This document shows positions 20,691-32,850 of a DNA stretch of 64,000 bases, in pieces. The notes below the pieces were generated by a model, which saw nothing but the letters and a program-made list of their open reading frames with translations, ran no database searches and was not told where the DNA came from. This DNA is from Hippasteria phrygiana (Eukaryota; Echinodermata; Asteroidea; Valvatida; Goniasteridae), in contig JAZGUH010000327.1 in NCBI GenBank assembly GCA_037893225.1, positions 1,426,001-1,490,000 on the forward strand, written 5' to 3'. Each line of letters starts with the position of its first letter. The stretch's first letter is position 1. The translations under genes and the position numbers were made by a program.

Positions 20691-21962
20691 TATTTTCTTA
20701 TCCAGTTGCCATCTTAAGATCCACTTTATCAATTCCCCTGCAAAACAAGGGAATACCTTGAATCGTCACGAAAATAATAATGGGCTAATCAAAGGATACA
20801 TTATATAATTCAATGGAATTCATGTCAGTCAGGCAAACATGTCAGTAAGCAATTTTTTTAAGCAAAAGAAATCAAAACCCCAAATAGCCACCAATAGATC
20901 AATGATTTCTACGTTGTAGGAAAGAGAATTGGAAATTTGTCAAACTCACTTTACACGGTCTTTCGTTGAAATTTTTGGTTAGCAAATCTGAATATTTGGC
21001 ACACTTTTAGGACATGTACAAGAGAGCATGACTCACACGATTCAAAGGGCCTGTTCGAGTTGACGGACGCACAATTGTTTTCCCTGGTAATTTTCCATAA
21101 ATATTTTTAAACCAAACAATCAGTAGCCATGTTTTTGGCATGACAGAGGAGAGCGCAGCCGAAAGGCAATACAATCTGACACCTTACAATTTGTCAAATT
21201 TCAGCCGGATTTTGTGTGCGCTATGCCAACAACTTTAACAGTCAGTCTGGTACCTGGTTAACAATTCATGTCATCTGACGAAGGAGCCGCACGAAAACTG
21301 TAGCTATATTTCGGGGCCTTTGCAGTGGTTTGACATAAAATTTCCCTCTTTTATTCATTAGACTCTGCCTGCCCTCAAAAATATATAATAGAACGCCACC
21401 ACCACCACCAACAACAATACCAACAACAACAACAAAACAATAAACAAGAAAAACAGTAGCCACGAGTAGTAATTATTGTAGTTTTGTTTTTTCCCAATTT
21501 ATATCAAAGCCGATAAAGCCCCATTGTATGTTATATGTATTGATATATAGGCGTTCGGTAAAGCCTATGGAAAGCGGTGCCAAATAGAAACTAGATTGAA
21601 CCAGCCAGTAAGTGATTTGTAATTAATTATCAGCAAGTAATTACGTTTTGAAAGAAAAAGAAATCAAAAACTCAAATGTAATTTCTTGATTTCCTTAATT
21701 GTACGGCTCCAAAAGCAAATTATGTGTGTTTTCCCTTGATTTTTCTTTGTTGTTATTTGTTCCAAATTATTTTGAGAGCAGGCAAAATACATTCCGCAGA
21801 AAATGTTGTGCCTATTCAGCCTTTAAGATCAGGCAATGGCGTTGTTAACTCTTTAGAATCTCATACTATTGGAAAGACAAAATCATGCACAAGCAATCTG
21901 GACCGCTTTCAAAATCTGGGAATGTCCCCTGCAGAAGCAAAAGGTAAAATAAGCAGGAATAA

Positions 21963-22107
21963 AAACACAAAATATGCGAAAAGTTCCAAAATCGTGCAGC
22001 GCACAAGTGCACGTTGTGTTTCGGTTGATTGGGCAGCATGAATGGGTACGCAAACTTCGCAGGGCCGCAATGGCTCTTATAGGGGCACCCACTGCTTTCA
22101 GTTAGCA
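21963..22107 (+). promoter_or_regulatory. H1 gene promoter, unit 11
   Basis: Unchanged set of elements. Confidence 0.65.
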
Positions 22108-22162
22108 TTATTAGTTTGGCTTGTCACTACGGTTCAACTTGCTGGAGAAATTCAGACCAACT

Positions 22163-22747
22163 ATGGCTTCGTCTGCGGTTACCAAAACTAAAGCCGTGTC
22201 TACTCTTCAAATGATCAAGGTGGCAATCGCGTCCCTTGGTGGCAAAGGCGGCTGCTCCTCTCAAGCCATTAAGAAGTATCTCGCGGATAATTTCAATGTA
22301 GATCTCCAAACGAAGGCCGGAACCATCCGCAACGCTTTCAACTCCGGCGTGGACAAGGGTCAGCTCATTCGCACCAAGGGTAAGGGAGCCGCCGGTTCCT
22401 TCAAGCTGGACACAGCCAAGGAAAAGGCCGACGCCAAGGCAGCCAAGGAGAAAGAGAGAAGCAAGGCCAAGAAGGAGAAGGAACGGCTCAAGCAAACTGA
22501 ACTCAAGGCCAAGAAAGCCGAAAAGACCAAGAGAGCCCGGCTGGAGAAGACCAAGAAACCCGTAGCCAAGAAGTTGCTCAAGAAATCCGGCAAGAAAACT
22601 CCCTCCAAGCCAGCTAAGCCGTCAACCAAGAAACCCGTTTCCAAGTCCACCAAGACAGCCGTCAAGCCTACAAAAGCTAAACTGGCCAAGAAGACAGCCA
22701 CCAAGAACACCTCGACTAACTCAAAGAAGACGTCATCCAAGAAATAG
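22163..22747 (+). CDS. H1: Linker histone H1, unit 11
   Basis: Reference protein. The 5' spacer has one CCA triplet fewer and the CCTATGG variant shared with units 2 and 3. The 3' spacer has TTGAATTGTC (near 22883), shared with units 14 and 15. Confidence 0.97.
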   Translation: MASSAVTKTKAVSTLQMIKVAIASLGGKGGCSSQAIKKYLADNFNVDLQTKAGTIRNAFNSGVDKGQLIRTKGKGAAGSFKLDTAKEKADAKAAKEKERSKAKKEKERLKQTELKAKKAEKTKRARLEKTKKPVAKKLLKKSGKKTPSKPAKPSTKKPVSKSTKTAVKPTKAKLAKKTATKNTSTNSKKTSSKK

Positions 22748-22780
22748 CCGTTCTTCAGAGAAAACTACTACAAAACAAAC

Positions 22781-22815
22781 GGCTCTATTCAGAGCCACCA
22801 CATTTACAAAAGAGA
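22781..22815 (+). terminator. Histone 3' stem-loop and downstream element, unit 11
   Basis: Same sequence as unit 1. Confidence 0.9.
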
Positions 22816-24090
22816 TATTTTCTTATCCAGTTGCCATCTTAAGATCCACTTTATCAATTCCCCTGCAAAACAAGGGAATACCTTGAATTGTCACGAAAAT
22901 AATAATGGGCTAATCAAAGGATACATTATATAATTCAATGGAATTCATGTCAGTCAGGCAAACATGTCAGTAAGCAATTTTTTTAAGCAAAAGAAATCAA
23001 AACCCCAAATAGCCACCAATAGATCAATGATTTCTACGTTGTAGGAAAGAGAATTGGAAATTTGTCAAACTCACTTTACACGGTCTTTCGTTGAAATTTT
23101 TGGTTAGCAAATCTGAATATTTGGCACACTTTTAGGACATGTACAAGAGAGCATGACTCACACGATTCAAAGGGCCTGTTCGAGTTGACGGACGCACAAT
23201 TGTTTTCCCTGGTAATTTTCCATAAATATTTTTCAACCAAACAATCAGTAGCCATGTTTTTGGCATGACAGAGGAGAGCGCAGCCGAAAGGCAATACAAT
23301 CTGACACCTTACAATTTGTCAAATTCAAGCCGGATTTTGTGTGCGCTATGCCAACAACTTTAACAGTCAGTCTGGTACCTGGTTAACAATTCATGTCATC
23401 TGACGAAGGAGCCGCACGAAAACTGTAGCTATATTTCGGGGCCTTTGCAGTGGTTTGACATAAAATTTCCCTCTTTTATTCATTAGACTCTGCCTGCCCT
23501 CAAAAATATATAATAGAACGCCACCACCACCACCACCAACAACAATACCAACAACAACAACAAAACAATAAACAAGAAAAACAGTAGCCACGAGTAGTAA
23601 TTATTGTAGTTTTGTTTTTTCCCAATTTATATCAAAGCCGATAAAGCCCCATTGTATGTTATATGTATTGATATATAGGCGTTCGGTAAAGCCTACGGAA
23701 AGCGGTGCCAAATAGAAACTAGATTGAACCAGCCAGTAAGTGATTTGTAATTAATTATCAGCAAGTAATTACGTTTTGAAAGAAAAAGAAATCAAAAACT
23801 CAAATGTAATTTCTTGATTTCCTTAATTGTACGGCTCCAAAAGCAAATTATGTGTGTTTTCCCTTGATTTTTCTTTGTTGTTATTTGTTCCAAATTATTT
23901 TGAGAGCAGGCAAAATACATTCCGCAGAAAATGTTGTGCCTATTCAGCCTTTAAGATCAGGCAATGGCGTTGTTAACTCTTTAGAATCTCATACTATTGG
24001 AAAGACAAAATCATGCACAAGCAATCTGGACCGCTTTCAAAATCTGGGAATGTCCCCTGCAGAAGCAAAAGGTAAAATAAGCAGGAATAA

Positions 24091-24235
24091 AAACACAAAA
24101 TATGCGAAAAGTTCCAAAATCGTGCAGCGCACAAGTGCACGTTGTGTTTCGGTTGATTGGGCAGCATGAATGGGTACGCAAACTTCGCAGGGCCGCAATG
24201 GCTCTTATAGGGGCACCCACTGCTTTCAGTTAGCA
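24091..24235 (+). promoter_or_regulatory. H1 gene promoter, unit 12
   Basis: Unchanged set of elements. Confidence 0.65.
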
Positions 24236-24290
24236 TTATTAGTTTGGCTTGTCACTACGGTTCAACTTGCTGGAGAAATTCAGACCAACT

Positions 24291-24875
24291 ATGGCTTCGT
24301 CTGCGGTTACCAAAACTAAAGCCGTGTCTACTCTTCAAATGATCAAGGTGGCAATCGCGTCCCTTGGTGGCAAAGGCGGCTGCTCCTCTCAAGCCATTAA
24401 GAAGTATCTCGCGGATAATTTCAATGTAGATCTCCAAACGAAGGCCGGAACCATCCGCAACGCTTTCAACTCCGGCGTGGACAAGGGTCAGCTCATTCGC
24501 ACCAAGGGTAAGGGAGCCGCCGGTTCCTTCAAGCTGGACACAGCCAAGGAAAAGGCCGACGCCAAGGCAGCCAAGGAGAAAGAGAGAAGCAAGGCCAAGA
24601 AGGAGAAGGAACGGCTCAAGCAAACTGAACTCAAGGCCAAGAAAGCCGAAAAGACCAAGAGAGCCCGGCTGGAGAAGACCAAGAAACCCGTAGCCAAGAA
24701 GTTGCTCAAGAAATCCGGCAAGAAAACTCCCTCCAAGCCAGCTAAGCCGTCAACCAAGAAACCCGTTTCCAAGTCCACCAAGACAGCCGTCAAGCCTACA
24801 AAAGCTAAACTGGCCAAGAAGACAGCCACCAAGAACACCTCGACTAACTCAAAGAAGACGTCATCCAAGAAATAG
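24291..24875 (+). CDS. H1: Linker histone H1, unit 12
   Basis: Reference protein. Its 3' spacer is the first in the window of the second spacer type: GATACGTTAT, CGCAACAATTG with one extra A, and GGATTGTGTGGGCG. The 23-bp insertion follows in the next unit. Confidence 0.97.
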   Translation: MASSAVTKTKAVSTLQMIKVAIASLGGKGGCSSQAIKKYLADNFNVDLQTKAGTIRNAFNSGVDKGQLIRTKGKGAAGSFKLDTAKEKADAKAAKEKERSKAKKEKERLKQTELKAKKAEKTKRARLEKTKKPVAKKLLKKSGKKTPSKPAKPSTKKPVSKSTKTAVKPTKAKLAKKTATKNTSTNSKKTSSKK

Positions 24876-24908
24876 CCGTTCTTCAGAGAAAACTACTACA
24901 AAACAAAC

Positions 24909-24943
24909 GGCTCTATTCAGAGCCACCACATTTACAAAAGAGA
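24909..24943 (+). terminator. Histone 3' stem-loop and downstream element, unit 12
   Basis: Same sequence as unit 1. Confidence 0.9.
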
Positions 24944-25615
24944 TATTTTCTTATCCAGTTGCCATCTTAAGATCCACTTTATCAATTCCCCTGCAAAACA
25001 AGGGAATACCTTGAATCGTCACGAAAATAATAATGGGCTAATCAAAGGATACGTTATATAATTCAATGGAATTCATGTCAGTCAGGCAAACATGTCAGTA
25101 AGCAATTTTTTTAAGCAAAAGAAATCAAAACCCCAAATAGCCACCAATAGATCAATGATTTCTACGTTGTAGGAAAGAGAATTGGAAATTTGTCAAACTC
25201 ACTTTACACGGTCTTTCGTTGAAATTTTTGGTTAGCAAATCTGAATATTTGGCACACTTTTAGGACATGTACAAGAGAGCATGACTCACACGATTCAAAG
25301 GGCCTGTTCGAGTTGACGGACGCAACAATTGTTTTCCCTGGTAATTTTCCATAAATATTTTTCAACCAAACAATCAGTAGCCATGTTTTTGGCATGACAG
25401 AGGAGAGCGCAGCCGAAAGGCAATACAATCTGACACCTTACAATTTGTCAAATTCAAGCCGGATTGTGTGGGCGCTATGCCAACAACTTTAACAGTCAGT
25501 CTGGTACCTGGTTAACAATTCATGTCATCTGACGAAGGAGCCGCACGAAAACTGTAGCTATATTTCGGGGCCTTTGCAGTGGTTTGACATAAAATTTCCC
25601 TCTTTTATTCATTAG

Positions 25616-25638
25616 GCTCAGAATTTTCTGCGGAATGA
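25616..25638 (+). repeat. 23-bp spacer insertion, before gene 13
   Basis: Compared with short-class units, 23 bp are inserted between ATTCATTAG and ACTCTGCC. Fifteen of them (ATTTTCTGCGGAATG) are the exact reverse complement of CATTCCGCAGAAAAT, which lies about 440 bp downstream in the same spacer. Possibly an inverted templated insertion. First of twelve copies. Confidence 0.9.
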
Positions 25639-26242
25639 ACTCTGCCTGCCCTCAAAAATATATAATAAAACGCCACCACCACCACCAACAACAATAATAG
25701 CAACAACAACAACAAAACAATAAACAATAAAAACAGTAGCCACGAGTAGTAATTATTGTAGTTTTGTTTTTTCCCAATTTATATCAAAGCCGATAAAGCC
25801 CCATTGTATGTTATATGTATTGATATATAGGCGTTCGGTAAAGCCTACGGAAAGCGGTGCCAAATAGAAACTAGATTGAACCAGCCAGTAAGTGATTTGT
25901 AATTAATTATCAGCAAGTAATTACGTTTTGAAAGAAAAAGAAATCAAAAACTCAAATGTAATTTCTTGATTTCCTTAATTGTACGGCTCCAAAAGCAAAT
26001 TATGTGTGTTTTCCCTTGATTTTTCTTTGTTGTTATTTGTTCCAAATTATTTTGAGAGCAGGCAAAATACATTCCGCAGAAAATGTTGTGCCTATTCAGC
26101 CTTTAAGATAAGGCAATGGCGTTGTTAACTCTTTAGAATCTCATACTATTGGAAAGACAAAATCATGCACAAGCAATCTGGACCGCTTTCAAAATCTGGG
26201 AATGTCCCCTGCAGAAGCGAAAGGTAAAATAAGCAGGAATAA

Positions 26243-26387
26243 AAACACAAAATATGCGAAAAGTTCCAAAATCGTGCAGCGCACAAGTGCACGTTGTGTT
26301 TCGGTTGATTGGGCAGCATGAATGGGTACGCAAACTTCGCAGGGCCGCAATGGCTCTTATAGGGGCACCCACTGCTTTCAGTTAGCA
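26243..26387 (+). promoter_or_regulatory. H1 gene promoter, unit 13
   Basis: Core elements unchanged. Upstream it has the second promoter subtype: AAGATAAGG in place of AAGATCAGG (near 26107) and GAAGCGAAAGG in place of GAAGCAAAAGG (near 26219). The same subtype occurs in units 14, 17, 19, 20, 21 and 22. Confidence 0.65.
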
Positions 26388-26442
26388 TTATTAGTTTGGC
26401 TTGTCACTACGGTTCAACTTGCTGGAGAAATTCAGACCAACT

Positions 26443-27027
26443 ATGGCTTCGTCTGCGGTTACCAAAACTAAAGCCGTGTCTACTCTTCAAATGATCAAGG
26501 TGGCAATCGCGTCCCTTGGTGGCAAAGGCGGCTGCTCCTCTCAAGCCATTAAGAAGTATCTCGCGGATAATTTCAATGTAGATCTCCAAACGAAGGCCGG
26601 AACCATCCGCAACGCTTTCAACTCCGGCGTGGACAAGGGTCAGCTCATTCGCACCAAGGGTAAGGGAGCCGCCGGTTCCTTCAAGCTGGACACAGCCAAG
26701 GAAAAGGCCGACGCCAAGGCAGCCAAGGAGAAAGAGAGAAGCAAGGCCAAGAAGGAGAAGGAACGGCTCAAGCAAACTGAACTCAAGGCCAAGAAAGCCG
26801 AAAAGACCAAGAGAGCCCGGCTGGAGAAGACCAAGAAACCCGTAGCCAAGAAGTTGCTCAAGAAATCCGGCAAGAAAACTCCCTCCAAGCCAGCTAAGCC
26901 GTCAACCAAGAAACCCGTTTCCAAGTCCACCAAGACAGCCGTCAAGCCTACAAAAGCTAAACTGGCCAAGAAGACAGCCACCAAGAACACCTCGACTAAC
27001 TCAAAGAAGACGTCATCCAAGAAATAG
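26443..27027 (+). CDS. H1: Linker histone H1, unit 13
   Basis: Reference protein. First unit of the 2152-bp class; the coding sequence carries no class-specific change, so class differences are confined to the spacer and distal promoter. Confidence 0.97.
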   Translation: MASSAVTKTKAVSTLQMIKVAIASLGGKGGCSSQAIKKYLADNFNVDLQTKAGTIRNAFNSGVDKGQLIRTKGKGAAGSFKLDTAKEKADAKAAKEKERSKAKKEKERLKQTELKAKKAEKTKRARLEKTKKPVAKKLLKKSGKKTPSKPAKPSTKKPVSKSTKTAVKPTKAKLAKKTATKNTSTNSKKTSSKK

Positions 27028-27060
27028 CCGTTCTTCAGAGAAAACTACTACAAAACAAAC

Positions 27061-27095
27061 GGCTCTATTCAGAGCCACCACATTTACAAAAGAGA
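27061..27095 (+). terminator. Histone 3' stem-loop and downstream element, unit 13
   Basis: Same sequence as unit 1. Confidence 0.9.
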
Positions 27096-27767
27096 TATTT
27101 TCTTATCCAGTTGCCATCTTAAGATCCACTTTATCAATTCCCCTGCAAAACAAGGGAATACCTTGAATCGTCACGAAAATAATAATGGGCTAATCAAAGG
27201 ATACGTTATATAATTCAATGGAATTCATGTCAGTCAGGCAAACATGTCAGTAAGCAATTTTTTTAAGCAAAAGAAATCAAAACCCCAAATAGCCACCAAT
27301 AGATCAATGATTTCTACGTTGTAGGAAAGAGAATTGGAAATTTGTCAAACTCACTTTACACGGTCTTTCGTTGAAATTTTTGGTTAGCAAATCTGAATAT
27401 TTGGCACACTTTTAGGACATGTACAAGAGAGCATGACTCACACGATTCAAAGGGCCTGTTCGAGTTGACGGACGCAACAATTGTTTTCCCTGGTAATTTT
27501 CCATAAATATTTTTCAACCAAACAATCAGTAGCCATGTTTTTGGCATGACAGAGGAGAGCGCAGCCGAAAGGCAATACAATCTGACACCTTACAATTTGT
27601 CAAATTCAAGCCGGATTGTGTGGGCGCTATGCCAACAACTTTAACAGTCAGTCTGGTACCTGGTTAACAATTCATGTCATCTGACGAAGGAGCCGCACGA
27701 AAACTGTAGCTATATTTCGGGGCCTTTGCAGTGGTTTGACATAAAATTTCCCTCTTTTATTCATTAG

Positions 27768-27790
27768 GCTCAGAATTTTCTGCGGAATGA
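27768..27790 (+). repeat. 23-bp spacer insertion, before gene 14
   Basis: Same sequence and site as the insertion before gene 13. Confidence 0.9.
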
Positions 27791-28394
27791 ACTCTGCCTG
27801 CCCTCAAAAATATATAATAAAACGCCACCACCACCACCAACAACAATAATAGCAACAACAACAACAAAACAATAAACAATAAAAACAGTAGCCACGAGTA
27901 GTAATTATTGTAGTTTTGTTTTTTCCCAATTTATATCAAAGCCGATAAAGCCCCATTGTATGTTATATGTATTGATATATAGGCGTTCGGTAAAGCCTAC
28001 GGAAAGCGGTGCCAAATAGAAACTAGATTGAACCAGCCAGTAAGTGATTTGTAATTAATTATCAGCAAGTAATTACGTTTTGAAAGAAAAAGAAATCAAA
28101 AACTCAAATGTAATTTCTTGATTTCCTTAATTGTACGGCTCCAAAAGCAAATTATGTGTGTTTTCCCTTGATTTTTCTTTGTTGTTATTTGTTCCAAATT
28201 ATTTTGAGAGCAGGCAAAATACATTCCGCAGAAAATGTTGTGCCTATTCAGCCTTTAAGATAAGGCAATGGCGTTGTTAACTCTTTAGAATCTCATACTA
28301 TTGGAAAGACAAAATCATGCACAAGCAATCTGGACCGCTTTCAAAATCTGGGAATGTCCCCTGCAGAAGCGAAAGGTAAAATAAGCAGGAATAA

Positions 28395-28539
28395 AAACAC
28401 AAAATATGCGAAAAGTTCCAAAATCGTGCAGCGCACAAGTGCACGTTGTGTTTCGGTTGATTGGGCAGCATGAATGGGTACGCAAACTTCGCAGGGCCGC
28501 AATGGCTCTTATAGGGGCACCCACTGCTTTCAGTTAGCA
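28395..28539 (+). promoter_or_regulatory. H1 gene promoter, unit 14
   Basis: Core elements unchanged; second distal subtype as in unit 13. Confidence 0.65.
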
Positions 28540-28594
28540 TTATTAGTTTGGCTTGTCACTACGGTTCAACTTGCTGGAGAAATTCAGACCAACT

Positions 28595-29179
28595 ATGGCT
28601 TCGTCTGCGGTTACCAAAACTAAAGCCGTGTCTACTCTTCAAATGATCAAGGTGGCAATCGCGTCCCTTGGTGGCAAAGGCGGCTGCTCCTCTCAAGCCA
28701 TTAAGAAGTATCTTGCGGATAATTTCAATGTAGATCTCCAAACGAAGGCCGGAACCATCCGCAACGCTTTCAACTCCGGCGTGGACAAGGGTCAGCTCAT
28801 TCGCACCAAGGGTAAGGGAGCCGCCGGTTCCTTCAAGCTGGACACAGCCAAGGAAAAGGCCGACGCCAAGGCAGCCAAGGAGAAAGAGAGAAGCAAGGCC
28901 AAGAAGGAGAAGGAACGGCTCAAGCAAACTGAACTCAAGGCCAAGAAAGCCGAAAAGACCAAGAGAGCCCGGCTGGAGAAGACCAAGAAACCCGTAGCCA
29001 AGAAGTTGCTCAAGAAATCCGGCAAGAAAACTCCCTCCAAGCCAGCTAAGCCGTCAACCAAGAAACCCGTTTCCAAGTCCACCAAGACAGCCGTCAAGCC
29101 TACAAAAGCTAAACTGGCCAAGAAGACAGCCACCAAGAACACCTCGACTAACTCAAAGAAGACGTCATCCAAGAAATAG
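28595..29179 (+). CDS. H1: Linker histone H1, unit 14
   Basis: Reference protein with a silent CTC to CTT change at Leu40, shared only with unit 15. A mosaic unit: its 5' half has the insertion and second promoter subtype, while its 3' spacer is of the short class with TTGAATTGTC. Confidence 0.97.
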   Translation: MASSAVTKTKAVSTLQMIKVAIASLGGKGGCSSQAIKKYLADNFNVDLQTKAGTIRNAFNSGVDKGQLIRTKGKGAAGSFKLDTAKEKADAKAAKEKERSKAKKEKERLKQTELKAKKAEKTKRARLEKTKKPVAKKLLKKSGKKTPSKPAKPSTKKPVSKSTKTAVKPTKAKLAKKTATKNTSTNSKKTSSKK

Positions 29180-29212
29180 CCGTTCTTCAGAGAAAACTAC
29201 TACAAAACAAAC

Positions 29213-29247
29213 GGCTCTATTCAGAGCCACCACATTTACAAAAGAGA
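29213..29247 (+). terminator. Histone 3' stem-loop and downstream element, unit 14
   Basis: Same sequence as unit 1. Confidence 0.9.
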
Positions 29248-30522
29248 TATTTTCTTATCCAGTTGCCATCTTAAGATCCACTTTATCAATTCCCCTGCAA
29301 AACAAGGGAATACCTTGAATTGTCACGAAAATAATAATGGGCTAATCAAAGGATACATTATATAATTCAATGGAATTCATGTCAGTCAGGCAAACATGTC
29401 AGTAAGCAATTTTTTTAAGCAAAAGAAATCAAAACCCCAAATAGCCACCAATAGATCAATGATTTCTACGTTGTAGGAAAGAGAATTGGAAATTTGTCAA
29501 ACTCACTTTACACGGTCTTTCGTTGAAATTTTTGGTTAGCAAATCTGAATATTTGGCACACTTTTAGGACATGTACAAGAGAGCATGACTCACACGATTC
29601 AAAGGGCCTGTTCGAGTTGACGGACGCACAATTGTTTTCCCTGGTAATTTTCCATAAATATTTTTCAACCAAACAATCAGTAGCCATGTTTTTGGCATGA
29701 CAGAGGAGAGCGCAGCCGAAAGGCAATACAATCTGACACCTTACAATTTGTCAAATTCAAGCCGGATTTTGTGTGCGCTATGCCAACAACTTTAACAGTC
29801 AGTCTGGTACCTGGTTAACAATTCATGTCATCTGACGAAGGAGCCGCACGAAAACTGTAGCTATATTTCGGGGCCTTTGCAGTGGTTTGACATAAAATTT
29901 CCCTCTTTTATTCATTAGACTCTGCCTGCCCTCAAAAATATATAATAGAACGCCACCACCACCACCACCAACAACAATACCAACAACAACAACAAAACAA
30001 TAAACAAGAAAAACAGTAGCCACGAGTAGTAATTATTGTAGTTTTGTTTTTTCCCAATTTATATCAAAGCCGATAAAGCCCCATTGTATGTTATATGTAT
30101 TGATATATAGGCGTTCGGTAAAGCCTACGGAAAGCGGTGCCAAATAGAAACTAGATTGAACCAGCCAGTAAGTGATTTGTAATTAATTATCAGCAAGTAA
30201 TTACGTTTTGAAAGAAAAAGAAATCAAAAACTCAAATGTAATTTCTTGATTTCCTTAATTGTACGGCTCCAAAAGCAAATTATGTGTGTTTTCCCTTGAT
30301 TTTTCTTTGTTGTTATTTGTTCCAAATTATTTTGAGAGCAGGCAAAATACATTCCGCAGAAAATGTTGTGCCTATTCAGCCTTTAAGATCAGGCAATGGC
30401 GTTGTTAACTCTTTAGAATCTCATACTATTGGAAAGACAAAATCATGCACAAGCAATCTGGACCGCTTTCAAAATCTGGGAATGTCCCCTGCAGAAGCAA
30501 AAGGTAAAATAAGCAGGAATAA

Positions 30523-30667
30523 AAACACAAAATATGCGAAAAGTTCCAAAATCGTGCAGCGCACAAGTGCACGTTGTGTTTCGGTTGATTGGGCAGCATG
30601 AATGGGTACGCAAACTTCGCAGGGCCGCAATGGCTCTTATAGGGGCACCCACTGCTTTCAGTTAGCA
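30523..30667 (+). promoter_or_regulatory. H1 gene promoter, unit 15
   Basis: Unchanged; first distal subtype. Confidence 0.65.
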
Positions 30668-30722
30668 TTATTAGTTTGGCTTGTCACTACGGTTCAACTT
30701 GCTGGAGAAATTCAGACCAACT

Positions 30723-31307
30723 ATGGCTTCGTCTGCGGTTACCAAAACTAAAGCCGTGTCTACTCTTCAAATGATCAAGGTGGCAATCGCGTCCCTTGGT
30801 GGCAAAGGCGGCTGCTCCTCTCAAGCCATTAAGAAGTATCTTGCGGATAATTTCAATGTAGATCTCCAAACGAAGGCCGGAACCATCCGCAACGCTTTCA
30901 ACTCCGGCGTGGACAAGGGTCAGCTCATTCGCACCAAGGGTAAGGGAGCCGCCGGTTCCTTCAAGCTGCACACAGCCAAGGAAAAGGCCGACGCCAAGGC
31001 AGCCAAGGAGAAAGAGAGAAGCAAGGCCAAGAAGGAGAAGGAACGGCTCAAGCAAACTGAACTCAAGGCCAAGAAAGCCGAAAAGACCAAGAGAGCCCGG
31101 CTGGAGAAGACCAAGAAACCCGTAGCCAAGAAGTTGCTCAAGAAATCCGGCAAGAAAACTCCCTCCAAGCCAGCTAAGCCGTCAACCAAGAAACCCGTTT
31201 CCAAGTCCACCAAGACAGCCGTCAAGCCTACAAAAGCTAAACTGGCCAAGAAGACAGCCACCAAGAACACCTCGACTAACTCAAAGAAGACGTCATCCAA
31301 GAAATAG
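30723..31307 (+). CDS. H1: Linker histone H1, unit 15 (D83H variant)
   Basis: Full-length H1 with GAC to CAC at codon 83, the last residue of the globular domain just after GSFKL. Asp to His removes a negative charge at the domain/tail junction and is private. It shares the silent Leu40 change and the TTGAATTGTC spacer variant with unit 14, so the two genes share recent ancestry although their upstream spacers differ. Confidence 0.96.
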   Translation: MASSAVTKTKAVSTLQMIKVAIASLGGKGGCSSQAIKKYLADNFNVDLQTKAGTIRNAFNSGVDKGQLIRTKGKGAAGSFKLHTAKEKADAKAAKEKERSKAKKEKERLKQTELKAKKAEKTKRARLEKTKKPVAKKLLKKSGKKTPSKPAKPSTKKPVSKSTKTAVKPTKAKLAKKTATKNTSTNSKKTSSKK

Positions 31308-31340
31308 CCGTTCTTCAGAGAAAACTACTACAAAACAAAC

Positions 31341-31375
31341 GGCTCTATTCAGAGCCACCACATTTACAAAAGAGA
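31341..31375 (+). terminator. Histone 3' stem-loop and downstream element, unit 15
   Basis: Same sequence as unit 1. Confidence 0.9.
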
Positions 31376-32650
31376 TATTTTCTTATCCAGTTGCCATCTT
31401 AAGATCCACTTTATCAATTCCCCTGCAAAACAAGGGAATACCTTGAATTGTCACGAAAATAATAATGGGCTAATCAAAGGATACATTATATAATTCAATG
31501 GAATTCATGTCAGTCAGGCAAACATGTCAGTAAGCAATTTTTTTAAGCAAAAGAAATCAAAACCCCAAATAGCCACCAATAGATCAATGATTTCTACGTT
31601 GTAGGAAAGAGAATTGGAAATTTGTCAAACTCACTTTACACGGTCTTTCGTTGAAATTTTTGGTTAGCAAATCTGAATATTTGGCACACTTTTAGGACAT
31701 GTACAAGAGAGCATGACTCACACGATTCAAAGGGCCTGTTCGAGTTGACGGACGCACAATTGTTTTCCCTGGTAATTTTCCATAAATATTTTTCAACCAA
31801 ACAATCAGTAGCCATGTTTTTGGCATGACAGAGGAGAGCGCAGCCGAAAGGCAATACAATCTGACACCTTACAATTTGTCAAATTCAAGCCGGATTTTGT
31901 GTGCGCTATGCCAACAACTTTAACAGTCAGTCTGGTACCTGGTTAACAATTCATGTCATCTGACGAAGGAGCCGCACGAAAACTGTAGCTATATTTCGGG
32001 GCCTTTGCAGTGGTTTGACATAAAATTTCCCTCTTTTATTCATTAGACTCTGCCTGCCCTCAAAAATATATAATAGAACGCCACCACCACCACCACCAAC
32101 AACAATACCAACAACAACAACAAAACAATAAACAAGAAAAACAGTAGCCACGAGTAGTAATTATTGTAGTTTTGTTTTTTCCCAATTTATATCAAAGCCG
32201 ATAAAGCCCCATTGTATGTTATATGTATTGATATATAGGCGTTCGGTAAAGCCTACGGAAAGCGGTGCCAAATAGAAACTAGATTGAACCAGCCAGTAAG
32301 TGATTTGTAATTAATTATCAGCAAGTAATTACGTTTTGAAAGAAAAAGAAATCAAAAACTCAAATGTAATTTCTTGATTTCCTTAATTGTACGGCTCCAA
32401 AAGCAAATTATGTGTGTTTTCCCTTGATTTTTCTTTGTTGTTATTTGTTCCAAATTATTTTGAGAGCAGGCAAAATACATTCCGCAGAAAATGTTGTGCC
32501 TATTCAGCCTTTAAGATCAGGCAATGGCGTTGTTAACTCTTTAGAATCTCATACTATTGGAAAGACAAAATCATGCACAAGCAATCTGGACCGCTTTCAA
32601 AATCTGGGAATGTCCCCTGCAGAAGCAAAAGGTAAAATAAGCAGGAATAA

Positions 32651-32795
32651 AAACACAAAATATGCGAAAAGTTCCAAAATCGTGCAGCGCACAAGTGCAC
32701 GTTGTGTTTCGGTTGATTGGGCAGCATGAATGGGTACGCAAACTTCGCAGGGCCGCAATGGCTCTTATAGGGGCACCCACTGCTTTCAGTTAGCA
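32651..32795 (+). promoter_or_regulatory. H1 gene promoter, unit 16
   Basis: Unchanged; first distal subtype. Confidence 0.65.
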
Positions 32796-32850
32796 TTATT
32801 AGTTTGGCTTGTCACTACGGTTCAACTTGCTGGAGAAATTCAGACCAACT

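Noticed and set aside
25616..25638. The 23-bp insertion as a transposon footprint
   Set aside because: There is no target-site duplication or terminal repeat. The inverted match to a nearby motif explains it better.
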